Of a stretch of DNA of 64,000 bases, positions 1-13,092 are shown piece after piece. The position numbers were made by a program, and so were the translations under genes. The first letter of the stretch is position 1. Each line of letters starts with the position of its first letter. The notes beneath the pieces are model-generated. The model saw only the letters and a list, made by a program, of their open reading frames with translations, did no database searches and was not told the DNA's origin. This stretch comes from Balanoglossus misakiensis (Eukaryota > Hemichordata), in contig CM082579.2 in NCBI GenBank assembly GCA_040954595.2, positions 12,028,001-12,092,000 of the forward strand, given 5' to 3'.

Positions 1-1801
1 TGAATTTGCTCCCGTGTTTTGAAACAAATAATTGCAGCTACTGTCAAGATGCTCTCCATAGACAAACATTATCAGAAAACTTTTAATATTTGATGAATTA
101 ATTAAATGCAAGGTAGCCCACCAACATCTAACCAGGATTGGTCATCTCAAATCAATACTTGTCCATAAAATTTTGTTCAAATCTAATGAGTTGTTCAAAG
201 ATATTTGTATAAATTAATTCCTGTATGTGAACACTGGAGCTAAAATTGGGACCTCATCAGGCAGTATATTGCAGATTATGGAAATTATAAACTAATAGGC
301 TTAGGTCACACAAAGATATATGTTCCCTCCATGATTTTTGTTGACAACATGCATGCATATATAGTACTCTTGGGTTATATGTCATACATGTAGTTTGATA
401 TCACTGATAGTTGTTGCATGTTCTTGACAGTTTATAAAGCTCCTGTAAATTCAACTTCAGGCTATTTTCTCAGTAATTTTTTTTGGGTATCAACCAAGGT
501 TTCCTGTTCTTGTTTTTGAACACAGCCCTTTTGTAGTAATCAGCATTGTTATAACAGTGGCCATTACTACTACACATGCTGTGTTTAGAAGCCAAAAAAT
601 GAACATTTCATAAAGCTAGAACAAGAAACTGCACATGATACATGGGAGAAAATTACTGAAAAAATAGCCAAATTAAAGGTTTTTGCTACCAGAAAAATGA
701 TCAATGTGCATCATTAAATGGTGACCATAGTAATGCATGAAAAACTGATGTCTTGGTTAAGGTGAATTATGGGTAATTATATCTGCCCTATAGTTTAATT
801 TGTAGCAATTCATAAATCATTTCTACATTGAATTGCTATGGAAACTGCGACAGAAAGATTTTTTTAAATAAACTTAGAGTATTGCATAGTGTTGTATGTT
901 CATGTTTGGGGAGTTAAAACCTGGTAGTTTCTTTACGATTTATTCTACGATATGATATTTTAGAGCTGTATATGGAATATGTGAAGTCATTAGTACAACA
1001 GTAGGTCCAAGGTATCAGATGAAGGACCCAAATACGACAGACTTGTAGGCTTTTGACAGTGGGTAAAATGCAGAAATAGTAGGCAGTGGCAAATTGTTGA
1101 AGAATATATGGGTGATATGGATAGTTTTGTGTCAGTATTTGTGAAAATTTTAGAGTCAGTGATTATTGATAACCTGTTTTTGTATTCAAATGTAACCCAG
1201 CTGAAAGCTGTGTGTTTTGATAGCATCTTTTTTATTTAAAAAATTGCGAAAACGTACTTCCAAGAACAACAAGTGAACTTTGATATGAAAATAACAAGTC
1301 ATACTGATATTTTATGGGTAACACAAATCTTCATCATGAACATACAACATTTATCTTTGGGATGATGAAGGTCACTATTCTTACTTGTATACCCAATCTG
1401 ACCGTAGAGGCATACATTTGTAATCTACCCAAAAAATAAGGGTCATGCAAATTGGTGAGAACCAAAAGAAGACAGTACTACCCAATAGTGTGTTTACATA
1501 CGTTTGATTTTATGTATTATTTACGTTCTATCCTTTTTATGTCTATCAGTTTTACATTAGTGTATTATTCAAATCAATTTCTCCGCTTTTTTGCAAGAAA
1601 TCTGAGTTTAAATTTAGTCGTTTATTTCTCTTGTTCTATTTTACAATTGTTTTCATCTTTCATGGCCCTGATTATCTTGTAAAAAATTTGTCGTTGTTTT
1701 CAAATTCTCAGTCGTAAAATTCTGTCAGGTTGCAAGTAGTGAATAATTGTAAATTCTGCTCCAATTTTCCATCAATATATTTTGTTGTTTTGTTGTTCTA
1801 G
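1..1801. other. Upstream intron or intergenic sequence, no exon recognised
   Basis: No open frame with credible splice borders is visible. The segment around 480-700 shares sequence with the element copies near 37171-37523 and 37870-37925 (the stretch with acagcccttttgtagtaatc), so part of it is a dispersed repeat. It is probably intron of the gene that follows, because that gene's first visible exon starts in mid-codon. Confidence 0.5.
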
Positions 1802-4800
1802 TTCTGCAAGTTCTGAAAGCAGCTCGAGAAATCAGAATGGTGATCCAGTAGTTTTACTTCCGGAGAAAACCGACTATACCATGCATCTGAGAAAAGATCC
1901 TAACAGCCAACGAGAGGGGAACCTCAATCATTACATGAAATGTAGTGGCAATGTTCAGCCAGATACAACAAGATACAGGTATGCCCGCTAAGATGGAAAT
2001 TAATGAAGAACAAAATACACTCATTCAGAAACTATTAATATAATTATTTTATATCTTAGTTTCCATTAAGGGAACATACTTGCTGCCCCTTTTCCATTAA
2101 TTACGTTAGATGCAAGACACCGTTTATGTTAATGTACATGTGGATATATATAGGGAATCAACGTTCAACCACACACACCTTCCATCCCGTTGTAGATACT
2201 AGAGTGAAAAAACTCGCCAAAATGAATAATCGTTCTTTACCATTTATTCATTTTGGGCGAATTTTTACTCTCATATCATACAAGTGAGATGGAAGTTGTG
2301 TGTGGTTGAACGTTCATTCATTACATATACACATCCACATGTAGAATAACATAAACAGTGTCTTGTATCAAACATAATTAATGGAAAAAGGGCAGCGAGA
2401 GAGAGACTTTATCCCTTTAAACTGCAAATTACCCAGCAGCAGCAACTGTATGTACTTTATAATTGTTGTTTTGGTAGAATCCTGTATTATGACCAAACTG
2501 CAAAATCCAAGATAAACAGATCTGTTTTGTTCAAAACCAGTAAGGTTGCTGGTTCTGCATGAGGTTTGGTGACTGCTGACAATTTCAGACATTAAGTGAT
2601 TGATAGTAATTCCCAGCATTTTCATTTAGCAATAATTATTAATATTAACAACTGATTCTTTTCTGTATTCTCAATCATATACCAGATGGACTGACGATGG
2701 TTTTGGCAATTACACCCACATCAAAGTATTAAGGTAACAGATCATTTATTGCCAATTACAAAATTATAATGCATACCATGTAAGTGTTTATTTGATACAT
2801 TCAGTAATGGATCATAATTACAATTTACAAGGCTGCACAACTTTGTAGATTGTATAATTAATTGAATCATTAATAATGATTACACTTACTGTAAAGTGAG
2901 GGGCATGCAGTGTCATGAAATCATATTTGTGTCTGGGAATTTTAATTTAACCAAAGGGGTGGTCATTTCAGGAGTGTGACACTCATTTATTACTAGTATT
3001 TAAAAAATAAATCCTGTCTCCTAAACCAAAACTCAAGACACTCTGTCTGACATCCATGTCTCCAAACTGGTGCATCCCCTTTGTACTTTGACTGATTGCA
3101 GTTTCATTCCTTACAAATTCACTAGGATTTATCATAATCAAACTTGTACACAAAGTCCAAATCAGTAAGTGTACTTCCTTTAACCAACTTTGGTTTGAAA
3201 GTAAAATCATGAAAGTAATGCAAAGACCTTGCAGCTCTTGGGGCTTTAAGTAAAGCAGTTTCATATTTCACACAGTAGTCTTGTGTGACTGTGTGAGTCA
3301 TTTTAGATGCCTGTGCTGGGTGTCTGTGGTAGGACTGAGTATCATTGTAGTCCTCGCCATGTCTACATCATTTGAGTAGTTCTCACTGGCGGCACTTCAG
3401 TTACTGTAAAACACTTTATTTTCGTGAGTTGAAATTTTCGTGATAGCGAGAGAGGCCACTGTTTCGCGAGTATTAATCTTCGCGTTGTCTTATTTCATTC
3501 ACTGCATGGTTATCTTCAAAATAATTGACGTGACTTTTTATTTTCACGCTATTTTGGCTCTCACTTTTTCGCGAAAATTTATTGCTCGCGAAAATAAAGT
3601 GTTTTACAGTATACACTAAAGAGAGTGAGAAATGGTAAAATTAGTAGAAACTCTTCAAATTGTATTTAAAAAATAATACAGTTATTTCTATTACTATTTT
3701 TCCAGACGACCTGAATCCGAATGTAAGACACCCCGTAATTTACGAACAGCTGGTTCTATATCTGGCGGCAGACGACCAGCTACATCTCCAACAAAACAAA
3801 AATGGACGGTTGTTGACAAGGTGCTGATACCACAAATACTTGATTTTGACTTTGTATTTGATTAGGCATTTCCCACATCTGCTTTTCAATATCTTCTGAA
3901 ATTCTTTGTTGGTGTAACTATGGTGATGAGGGGATTTTGGATTGGCTGCTGGAACACATTTGGTCTTACAGTTCTTTAAAAATCTTCACAGAATCCACCT
4001 GTATTTTTAGTTGCGTGGTTCTGACAAATCTATAATGTATAAGCTTGACGCAGGTTAGGTTTACGATGAAATATTTCAAATAACTTTGATATTTACAGGA
4101 CCAGTTTCTTATATTCAATTGAGAAATTTTCTCTGATCACTTCATTTTATATGTTAATTTTTACAGGAAGACGACGTTAATGAGAGAATCAATCAAGCTG
4201 CAAGTCATAATACTACACAAGTGCGATCGGAAACTGTCTCAAAGATGGTAGTTGTCAATCATCTTGGTTCAGAAAAAAGCAGGCGATCAAGGTAAGCATG
4301 CATATTCTTTATGAATCTGGCCCAATCTATGGCTTCAATTTTTACCACCAACATTTTCATACACAGCTGCTACAGGGTCATGAATATGGACAGCAGTGTA
4401 ACAGATTGTGGTGTAAAAATTACACAACCTTGTCTGTAGACTGGGTTGGCAATTATCAAAGATGTTATGCTATTGTGTTGATTATGTGTGCAAGTGCAGT
4501 CCTAATTCTGACATCAGTGCATATCTCTTAAACTGCCATGTCCAAGAACACTCATCCAGGCATAATTGTTCATAAAACAATGCCCATGCACAACCCTTTG
4601 CTCGATGTCTGGCAGTTTAGGATTACATGCATCACTTCTCACAAACTTGTAGTCACCTAACAAAGATCTGAATGACTTTATCAAAAACTCAAGCTTGACA
4701 TTTAAAGGTATACGGTCACCTAAGGAAATTTAACTACAGTTACCTTGGTTACCTGAAATCTAGCTAATCAACATAAGCAAATTGGAGGTGACCGTGTTTC

Positions 4801-7800
4801 CTTCATATCATTGGATAAAATCTTTTGTCAAGACCTTTTGTGAAAATTGTAAGAAAATGACAATACGTCCTATTCTACACATAAGGCTGTGGAGATTAAT
4901 CAATACATACATGTACTGTATCTTGGTATTCCTTACCTTAATAAGCTTTTAACTTTATATAAATCAAGATGCACAAAAAATACAAAACTGTGAACAATAG
5001 AGTCACGCTCATGTAAAATATTTGTTATTATAAAAACGTTTGTATTTTGTTTTGTAGGTCAAGATTGGGTCACAGAGTTGCAGGCAGTGTGGCCTCACAT
5101 CACGTATGTTAATATTTCATCCTATTTAATCATTTGAAATCTTTTGATACAAAGTCTGACTTCATAATGGTGGTCCTTAACATTGGGGTTCCTTGTTTCT
5201 CTGGATGAATTTTGAACTGGGACTTTTAAGTTGGACACTGTGGTAGATGTCAGTCTGTATCAGTGCATGTAGAGACATCCCTCAGAAATACTTGTATTGG
5301 GTATTGGTAACTTGTGTCAAAGCTGATATAAAATAATCAATTCATAGAAAACTTTGTTTTTCCAGTCTGTAAAAATTATTGAGAGGTTATAAGTTGTGTG
5401 TGGAGTTGCTGTTTAAAAATGTTTTCAGAGAGGACAATTTTCTGTTAATGGCAATTTTTTTCACTGTTTGATCGTAAGTCTTGTTGACAGTACATCCAAT
5501 AATGTCATCAAAATGAAAGACACTTCATGTAAAAATCAGCGAGGGTAAACAGCAGCGTATATCTTGCATTTATTGGTGTAGCACGAAAGTTTTGCAGATA
5601 ACATCCCAAATATAAAAAAAAAAACAGCCCAAATCACACAAAAAAAAACAAACAGCAAACTTGGACTCAACTGAGTGGTTTTTGATAAAGGAATCACAAC
5701 AGAGGTACTGGTCACAACAGAGGTACTCAATTACCAGAGATTGAAATTTCTCGGACCGCTAGTTTTTACTGCAGAGCCCATGTTAAAGGCACGTAAGCTG
5801 TAACTTTTGGGATAATTTTCATAATTTTTGTTTCAAACTGCACTACCATTAGTCCATGCAGATGAAGGCAGTGAACTATACACAAGCATTATAAACCATA
5901 AATATGAGTGCATATGCAAGTTTTAACCAGATAAATAATAAAGCTTTGCCGCAAGCGATTATGGCCGCCACCGTGGGAAAATGCAAGAAACGATGAAAAT
6001 GTTGCATTTCAGGTTATGAAACTTCATAAACAAAACATGATCTCATCCACTTGAGCTCGTGGAAGTAAATGTACACCACTGAGACATCAGATTTTCATTT
6101 TTCATTGCAATATTGCACTTTTTTTAAAATTGCAGGAATTTTCGTTTTTCTTTAATTTTTTGCCATTTTGTCATAATTAAGTGTTGAGCTTGATATATTA
6201 TCATGAAATATCATTTATTATATTATACCAGTATATTGATGGTGTAAATCACGCTATTTGATTGGTCGAGACACGACACGTGACCGTGATATATTAGCCA
6301 TATACCACAGTCATATATCATAGCCAAAGAAAATGCCTTTTTAAAATGTTTTATGCAAAGTTTCAATATACTGGCATAATAAAATAGCAATAAAACACCC
6401 CAAGCCATGGTATACCACTCGATTTTTACCAGTTCAACTCCATTTTAAAGTTTTAAATTAAAGTTTTAAATAATCTCATATATGAGAGCGATAGCGAGTG
6501 CGTATATGTCGTGAACTGGTCAAAATCTCGTGGTATACCATGGCTGGGGGTGTTTTATTGCTTAAATAGACATAATTAAAAGCATATATGAGATTATTTA
6601 AAACTTTAATTTTTTATCCAGTTGCAGCTTACGTGCCTTTAAAGTAAGCTTTGCAAATAAAGGGGATTAGCCCAAGGAAACAGTTTGACTCCATACACGG
6701 TAGTTTAGGTCTTCATTTTGAGAGTTCTGCCAATGTTAACGCCCTCTACAGTTCATTCTGTGCAATATGGCAACAACAAAAATGGCAGACACTGAGCACA
6801 TGTCTCCTGCTTCTGGACCTGTACATTCAAGTCTTGTACTAAAATTGATAGAAGCCAGTAATAGATTGCAGCATTTAACCACTCATTTGTTTTCTACTCT
6901 CAAAAGTCTTGACGGTTTCATGCAACTCCCCCTTAAGAAACTCTGATATTATTTGAATCGCTTGGCCAGGTTGTTTTAATATTTTATCAGAAATGTGTAA
7001 AAAGTCATTAAGACATGTGCAGTGAGTGTATAGACATTTCATGAATGTTAAAATTAGGAAATATTACTTTTAGCATATTTGTTAGTCTACAGAATATTTA
7101 TTATGTTTTCCTTTTTTCTATATTTAAGGAACTTCCAAGATTTCCTCCCTCTCTTCAATTTCTCTCATTTACTGGACCTGCCAAAATAAAAGGTAATACT
7201 TACAGCATTTGGTAGTATAGGGGAAACATGTTGTAGGCTATGATTTGGACATTTGAAAAGCATGCCTTGGGCCTCCATTTATAATAATTAAAATGCTACA
7301 TGCTTGTCCTATATTATTTTTCTTCATTATTCATGTTTTAAAAGTAGGGACTAGGTGGCATTTCAAAACCATTTTCTTGTATAGTACACTGAATGTCACA
7401 ACAGCAGTCTAAAATTGTCACCAGGAACTATGACCTCACAACTTCAAAAACTTATAAATACTGACATTTGAATATGATATGTGTTCCATTCACGTCACAT
7501 CTAGACAAAGAAACCCATCCATCATGCCTGTTTGAATTTATCAGGAGTGCACAGTTGTCTAAAAATAATTGAGTGTAAATGAACATAAGTGGAATTGGTA
7601 TCTCCTTGCTGTGGAAACGCAGCTGTACTGTGACCGGTGGGGATATATTCTGATTCCCTCACGGACTGGTGACCCAAGATGACCTCACTTTGCATATCAT
7701 AAGGTGCACAGCTTGACCAATCAATAACAATTTGATAGTCGAGTCATCACTGCTGCATTTTTGTATTGAAAATCAAGACTCCATATAAATCAAAACTTAA

Positions 7801-9109
7801 GTTGTCATCCAAACTTGGGGAACATATGCAGACAGATTTTCATGACAATGTTTTATTTGAGTCACGTATAAAGTCAGATACATTTGTAGTCGCAATGATT
7901 ATATAGTCACTTATAGGTCTGTGTAGCAGGACCGTCTGTTGTTTACATGAGGGTACCATGGTAACTCGTCACTTATCTTCTCGGTCATTTTCAGTATCAG
8001 TACTTCAATCTTGTGCTCAGACACCGATTTCCTGTCAATAAAAAGTCACGACCCTGACTCTTTGTATATTTCTAGTTCTTCTCTGTTTTTGAAGAGAGCT
8101 TCTCTGACTGTCTTGTGGCCAGCTGAAATTATTTCTGTCCCTCCAGCATACAGAATGTATTGAAAATGTGCTGTGATTTTTAGAGAAAACTTATTTATTT
8201 TCTGATTTAATTTCAGTGAAAGGACAGGAAGATGCTGGGTAAGTCTAAAATTTATTTCCTTTTTACTAGTTCAAGTTGTATGAAAGTATCATTAAGTGTT
8301 ATTTACTGCGCTGGTGTGACAATAATATCATGAAAGCATGCAACAAGATTACTTTAGACCAAAGAGAGAAATTGAGTTGTCTCATGCAGATGACCCCTTG
8401 ACCTCCTGGCATCATTCAACAGGTTACCTGCCATTGACAAATAAATTCCAATGTTCAATTTATGGAAATGATATCTGAAATGTTGCTGCCTGTTTCTGTT
8501 GACAGACTTCTTCCAGAAGCCCCACCACAATCACCTAAGGAATGTCACTCGGACGGAACAAGTGTTTCCTCTGGTAGAGAGATGTCTTTCAACAGTCAGT
8601 TCGGGTCAGGTCAAAGTTCACCAGTACCATTCAATTTGGAGGAGACCCCACGCCAAGATGAAACCCCAGGCGCAGATACAGAAGGTGGTAAACTGACCCC
8701 AATTCAGGCTCATTTCAAACTGAGAGGACAAGCTATCACACCAATAGTTCCCAAAGGAGCATATCAAGATTATAAATGCGCAGGCAAGAACAGCGATGGA
8801 CAAAACCCTGTCAGTGGCGCACGTGTCGGAGACGAAAAGGAACTAGCTGAAAATATCCAAATAGTTTGGGACACAAACATTTCAAATCTGTTGACAAACA
8901 ACGATGAGAAAACGGTTGAAGTGGGTATTGAAAATCTGTCTACATCAATTGAGGCTGACACCCTGAACAAAGAAACCTGTGAACAAGCTGAAACAAACAC
9001 AGCAACTATGGGAGAAGCGAAGAAGGAAAAACAAGAATCATCTATTGCAGAACTGTCATCAGATTCCACCATGTCTCCAACAAAGGAAACAGTTAAGCAG
9101 AGTGACTAA
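1802..9109 (+). CDS. Unrecognised multi-exon protein, 3' part of gene (5' exons not seen)
   Basis: Eight exons join in one open frame: 1802-1978, 2686-2733, 3706-3820, 4167-4291, 5058-5103, 7129-7192, 8217-8238 and 8506-9109. Every junction has AG acceptor and GT donor, and phases agree throughout. The first exon seen begins in phase 2, so coding exons lie upstream; I found none convincing in 1-1801. About 399 residues are visible, ending in SPTKETVKQSD and a TAA stop. The product is hydrophilic and rich in Ser, Thr, Glu and Lys, with no membrane segment or catalytic motif I can name. An aromatic/acidic patch (RWTDDGFGNYTHIKVLRRP) and a Pro-rich stretch (ELPRFPPSLQFLSF) are the best-structured parts; the last 200 residues look disordered. 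Exon 7 is only 22 nt. A 3'UTR intron is possible (GT near 9126, AG near 9684). The splice model is strong, but the function is unknown. Confidence 0.72.
2066..2420. mobile_element. TTAA-flanked palindromic MITE, family A copy 1
   Basis: TTAA stands at both edges. The right end carries the arm AGGGATAAAGTCTCTC read inward, and the two halves are long inverted repeats meeting near 2240 (the arms with ttcaaccacacacac and gtgtgtggttgaacg). Copies recur at 9169-9519 and 52157-52497, with a partial copy at 27950-28187. There is no coding capacity. TTAA targets are typical of piggyBac- and Kolobok-mobilised elements; which transposase is responsible is inference. It lies in an intron of the first gene. 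Confidence 0.8.
3160..3249. mobile_element. TTAA element family C, right-end fragment
   Basis: The segment ending gcagctcttggggctttaa, preceded by gtaaaatcatgaaagtaatg, matches the right arm of the complete family C copy at 50256-50632 and the fragment ending at 56804. The left arm is not recognisable, so the left limit is approximate. Confidence 0.5.
3402..3611. mobile_element. TACTGTAAAAC foldback MITE, family F copy 1
   Basis: Terminal inverted repeats TACTGTAAAACACTTTATTT and its complement bound a 210-bp element, with further internal pairing of CGCG-rich arms. The TA at each end is consistent with a Tc1/mariner-type target. Complete copies occur at 11436-11635 and 52894-53088, a truncated one at 33493-33660, and an interrupted one from 55901. 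Confidence 0.8.
5783..6642. mobile_element. TTAA element family B copy 1, carrying a nested insertion
   Basis: Ends are TTAAAGGCACGTAAGCTG and the complementary CAGCTTACGTGCCTTTAA. The second copy at 18652-19155 is about 504 bp and lacks the central segment 6217-6567 found here, which is therefore a later insertion into this copy. The element sits in the intron between the 5058-5103 and 7129-7192 exons of the first gene. Confidence 0.75.
6217..6567. mobile_element. Foldback element nested in a TTAA element
   Basis: The core pairs accatggctgggggtgtttt with ccatggtataccac arms. A second copy in the opposite orientation lies at 55147-55416. The borders are set by comparison with 18652-19155, where the sequence runs from atcatt straight to agacataat. 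Borders are good to within a few bases. No coding sequence is present. Confidence 0.65.
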
Positions 9110-9168
9110 GGAGAAAAATCTCCAGGTAGAGTAATTATTTTATTTAGTGTAACATTAATCAATCAACA

Positions 9169-9519
9169 ATTATAGGGACAAAGTCTCTCGTGCTGCCTTT
9201 TTTCCATTAAGGATGTTTGATACAAGACATCGTTTTTGTTATTCTACATGTGGATATATAGTGAATCAACGTTCGATCTCACACAACTTCCATCCTGCTT
9301 GTATGATATGAGAGTAAAAATCTCGCCAAAATGAATAAATGAAGAGACCGATTATTCATTTTGGTGAGTTTTTCACTGTCGTGTATACAAGTGGGAAGGA
9401 AATTGTGTTGAACGTTGATTCACTATATATACACATGTACATGAACAAAAACAGTGTCTTGTATCATTAAACATTATTAATGGAAAAAGCGCAGCGAGAG
9501 AGAGTCTTTGTCCCTTTAA
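9169..9519. mobile_element. TTAA-flanked palindromic MITE, family A copy 2
   Basis: Arms AGGGACAAAGTCTCTCG and the complementary CGAGAGAGAGTCTTTGTCCC bound two long inverted halves. The right edge is TTAA and the left edge has decayed to TTAT. The sequence is highly similar to the copies at 2066-2420 and 52157-52497. Confidence 0.8.
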
Positions 9520-9928
9520 TAAATTAATTGCAAGATAAGTATAACTTTTAGCAATCAATTATATGCTGCATTATTTAATTTTTAGTGAACACAGTATCAG
9601 GAGTGTGCAATTAAGTGAAACAACATTATTTCAAGAGTTGCCGGTGTTGTTGGTTTAACAAATGTGATACTTTTTAATTTACAGCAGGTAAAAAGAAGAC
9701 CACAATGAGAATACCCAACTACAGCAAGAAGTAAATGAAAGAAAATCATTTCAGGCAGTGAGGAAATTTTCAGTAATGAATGAGAAGCCCTCTAAGGGAG
9801 GAATCCTGGTTTATTATCTAAAGAGTTCAGTTGATGTGATATTTGGATAACTGTTGGGATATGCAGACAGCCAAGCGGATGTATCAATTGTCGAAATGAT
9901 ATATTAACTTTTCAAGTGATGAAGGTGA

Positions 9929-10165
9929 ATAATTGCATGTACATTCCAAAATTATGCAAATAATTGCATGTAATGTATTCCAAAATTATGCAAATTCTAT
10001 AAATAATTACATGTACATTTCAAAATTATGCAAATTATGTAAATAGTTGCACATATGTTCTAAAATTATACAATTTCTGTAAATAATTGCATGTATATTC
10101 CAAAACTATGGAAAGTCTGTAAATACTTGCATGAATATTCCAAAATTATGCAAATTTTGTAAACT
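9929..10165. repeat. Imperfect ~48-bp tandem repeat array
   Basis: About six diverged units, each containing aataattgcatgta, then attccaaaattatgcaaatt, then a ctgtaaat linker. Units differ by several substitutions and small indels, so the array is old. No function is evident. Confidence 0.7.
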
Positions 10166-11435
10166 GGATTAAAATAGAGCAGTACAGGAGGGCCTGTATA
10201 AATCTTTTTAATTGATTTGAGAAAAAAAAATTGACATCAGTATCATAATATATCAACTTGCTCTATGGCAAACAAACACTGCTGGCAGTTTGTAGTGAAA
10301 TCTAGAGGGGTTTTTAGATTTATAAGTATAATGTTTGTGAATGAAACATTTTATTTTGATAAGGTATTCCGTCAACCTGGAAAGTTTTGATGCAAGGTAG
10401 CTCCCATTTGGTATATGCCAGAGGGAGCAGTCAGCTTTTTGTCTGCATGTATGTGTGTAGTAGGTATTTTGTATTTGTATATTTGTATGTATGGTCATTC
10501 ACTTCAAAAACTGCATGTATCACCTTGGTATTTTGTGGGTAGATTCATACTGGACTGTAGATAAGATTTTGTTCAAGTCAAATTATCACTAGGATGAGAT
10601 TCACTCCTTTTGTTCAGTTTGAATGGAAACTCTAGTTCTCAGAATTTGCTGGTCTGGTTCTATGAATGTCCTTGTTATAATGTGCAAAAATTATGATTTA
10701 TTTAACCTTTTCATCCCCGGTTCCTTTTATAGAGGTCCAACTTTACCATAGAAAACAATGGGTTTGGACTGAACCATGGTGGTGAAAGGGTTGAAGTTTT
10801 GTCTGTAGATTCGTAGGGGTGTTCCAATTATGTGTGTAAATCCTGTTTTCCTTGGCTGCAAGATGCCACTTATTACATTTTCACGAGGATCTAGACTTAT
10901 AATAATCTGAATATTTTAATATGTGAACCTGCATTGGTTAGAAAAGAAAACTTGCTGTGATCATATTCAGCCGTAGTCCACAAAATCATGGTTAAATATC
11001 ACATCTACATGGCCAGTTTAAAAGACAATCACAAAACAGCACAGCACAATGTGACATAGACAACGAAAAGATAAACACAGAACAAGTCAAATCTGTGAAA
11101 GAAAGATATATGGACCTCCAATTAAAAAGGCCAAGAAGTAATATCACTGGTGTTTCATTTACAGTAAGTGCAACCTGCCCAACACCCAACATAAATCGAT
11201 TAGCAGGTCGAAATATAAAACAGACAAATTTCACTGATACCATCAGCGATCATTTGTTCAAGAGAGATGCTGTGTTTCTCTACTGGCTCATGACACTTGC
11301 CAAGAAGCATTTGAATGTAGAAACCAGTCTTTGTATACGTTAACTTAGCTTGATTTCCAAGAGGGGTGGCTGTGTTGCTCTGGAAAATAACCATGTGAAC
11401 TACATGCTCATGCATAACCAATAAGCAGGGAAATA

Positions 11436-11635
11436 TACTGTAAAACAGGAAATTTTCGCGATATCAAAACAGGCAACTGTTACACAATGATTACTTTTCG
11501 TGTTCTGGTATTTCACCAAGTGCATCGATGTCTCCTGAAAAAACATTTTTGCGTAACTTTTTTTATTTTCACATTTTTGGTCCTCGCGAAGTTTGCGAAC
11601 ATTTATCATTCACCAAAATTTCCCCTTTTACAGTA
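11436..11635. mobile_element. TACTGTAAAAC foldback MITE, family F copy 2
   Basis: TACTGTAAAAC at the left and TTTTACAGTA at the right enclose the same internal series (cgcgatatcaaaacaggcaac, then a Tcgcgaa arm) as the copy at 52894-53088. It is non-coding. Confidence 0.75.
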
Positions 11636-12310
11636 TACCCATAGGCTGGCGAGAGTTGCATATTGCTATCAATTCAAGCTGGGTAAATTGATGATAGTTC
11701 GGTTGAAATCATGACTGCACTTGATTAAAGGTGGTATGGATAGTGATCTGTATGTAGTTTGAGACACTGAGCAGTTTCGTGTTACCTGCAAATTTGCATA
11801 TTAAATTGTGTGTTACAAGAATGTGTTGCATCACTCTAGTACAGAAGGCTTGAAAATTCTCATGTAGAACTAAAAAATGACCCATAATTATGTCAAATGA
11901 AGGCAGCTTTGTCCTGTAATTCATACATACAGCAGCAATTGATTCCAATATAACACTTTGTATAAAAAAAAACTTGCATGTCAGTATTACATGAGATTCA
12001 AAGTTGACACTAAATATGTTTCAGGCTTCAATTTATCAAATCCTGTAGTTGTCAGTTTTATATGGATATTTTTCACCATTGGTGTGTTCCACCTTTTTTT
12101 GGTCATTTACAGACCAAAAAGATTAAAATGGTGCCTATGCATGAGATATACCTGCCAATTTTGTCATTTTCGAATTCTAATTCTGTAAACTATGCAAGGG
12201 GTATAACACAGCCATTAGTGAGACATTTTTGGTATTTTTGTCTCTCAATCCTGTTATTCAAACAAGCATATTAATCTGATGTCTTTCAAATATGGTAAGG
12301 TTTTGATATT

Positions 12311-12408
12311 TGAATAATAACGCATGATAGTGAGGGCAATATCATGATCTTTGGCCTGCACAAGGGATGGTGATCTCTGACCATTATATTGATGATGCCC
12401 AATCCTAA
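12311..12408. mobile_element. Half copy of the foldback element at 31414-31598
   Basis: The run aataacgcatgatagtgagggcaatatcatgat, seen in two blocks, followed by gggatggtgatctctgacc and gatgatgccc, matches the left arm of the complete foldback. The right arm is missing, so this is a decayed or half copy. Confidence 0.6.
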
Positions 12409-12998
12409 GTTTGTGGTCTTTTTTTTCATCTTGAAAATTTGATATGCATTAAGGCAAAAATCATCAAATGTTATTTGTATTATAGAGTGGAAAAAGTAAG
12501 AATTCAGGCTACTTTATAAGAGTTTTTAGGTTTTTACTTCATGCAAGAGGTCAAATCATGTTACAATAGATGAATTGTGGGTAAGAAAGTTAACAACAGT
12601 GCTCACTTTAAATGGAAGGAGAGATGGTATAGCCTGTATATCATGGCCTCTGTATGGCTAACATTTCATTCTCTTTGCAGTGAGTACAAATGTATTTAAA
12701 ATCGTTTTCGTCCACTACAGAAGTTCAGTATTACCCAACATTAATTTAGCCTTGTGAACTTTCAATTGTAAAACATAACAGGAGTCCATCATCTTGAAAT
12801 TTGTCGATCACATGACATTTTTATCACTACCTAGGTAGCAAAACCTATTTTTAGGTTGATGAGAATTGAAGGGTTTATAATTTCTCACCATAGTTGTGTG
12901 TTTTGATAAGAGTCGTATAACCATGACCTCTTTCATGATGTGTACAGGACATAATGGACTACATCTTCTATGTAAGAAGGGCAAACTGCAAAGGCACA

Positions 12999-13092
12999 TA
13001 GCTGTGGTAATGCAGCTGTACCAATAAGGGGGGGTCTGATTACCCCCCCCCCTTACCCTCCCCCCAACGGTACAGCTGTGTTACCATAGCTA
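12999..13092. mobile_element. 94-bp mini-foldback with TA ends
   Basis: TAGCTGTGGTAATGCAG at the left pairs, with a few mismatches, with the complement of the right end (ttaccatagcta preceded by ggtacagctg). The loop contains a G7 run facing a C9 run. It is very short and non-coding, and resembles a minimal Tc1/mariner-type MITE with TA at each edge. Confidence 0.55.

Noticed and set aside
8770-9072. 100-residue minus-strand frame
   Set aside because: It is the antisense shadow of the last exon of the first gene.
9929-10165. CRISPR-like regular array
   Set aside because: Units are adjacent diverged tandem repeats without unique spacers, and the genome is animal.
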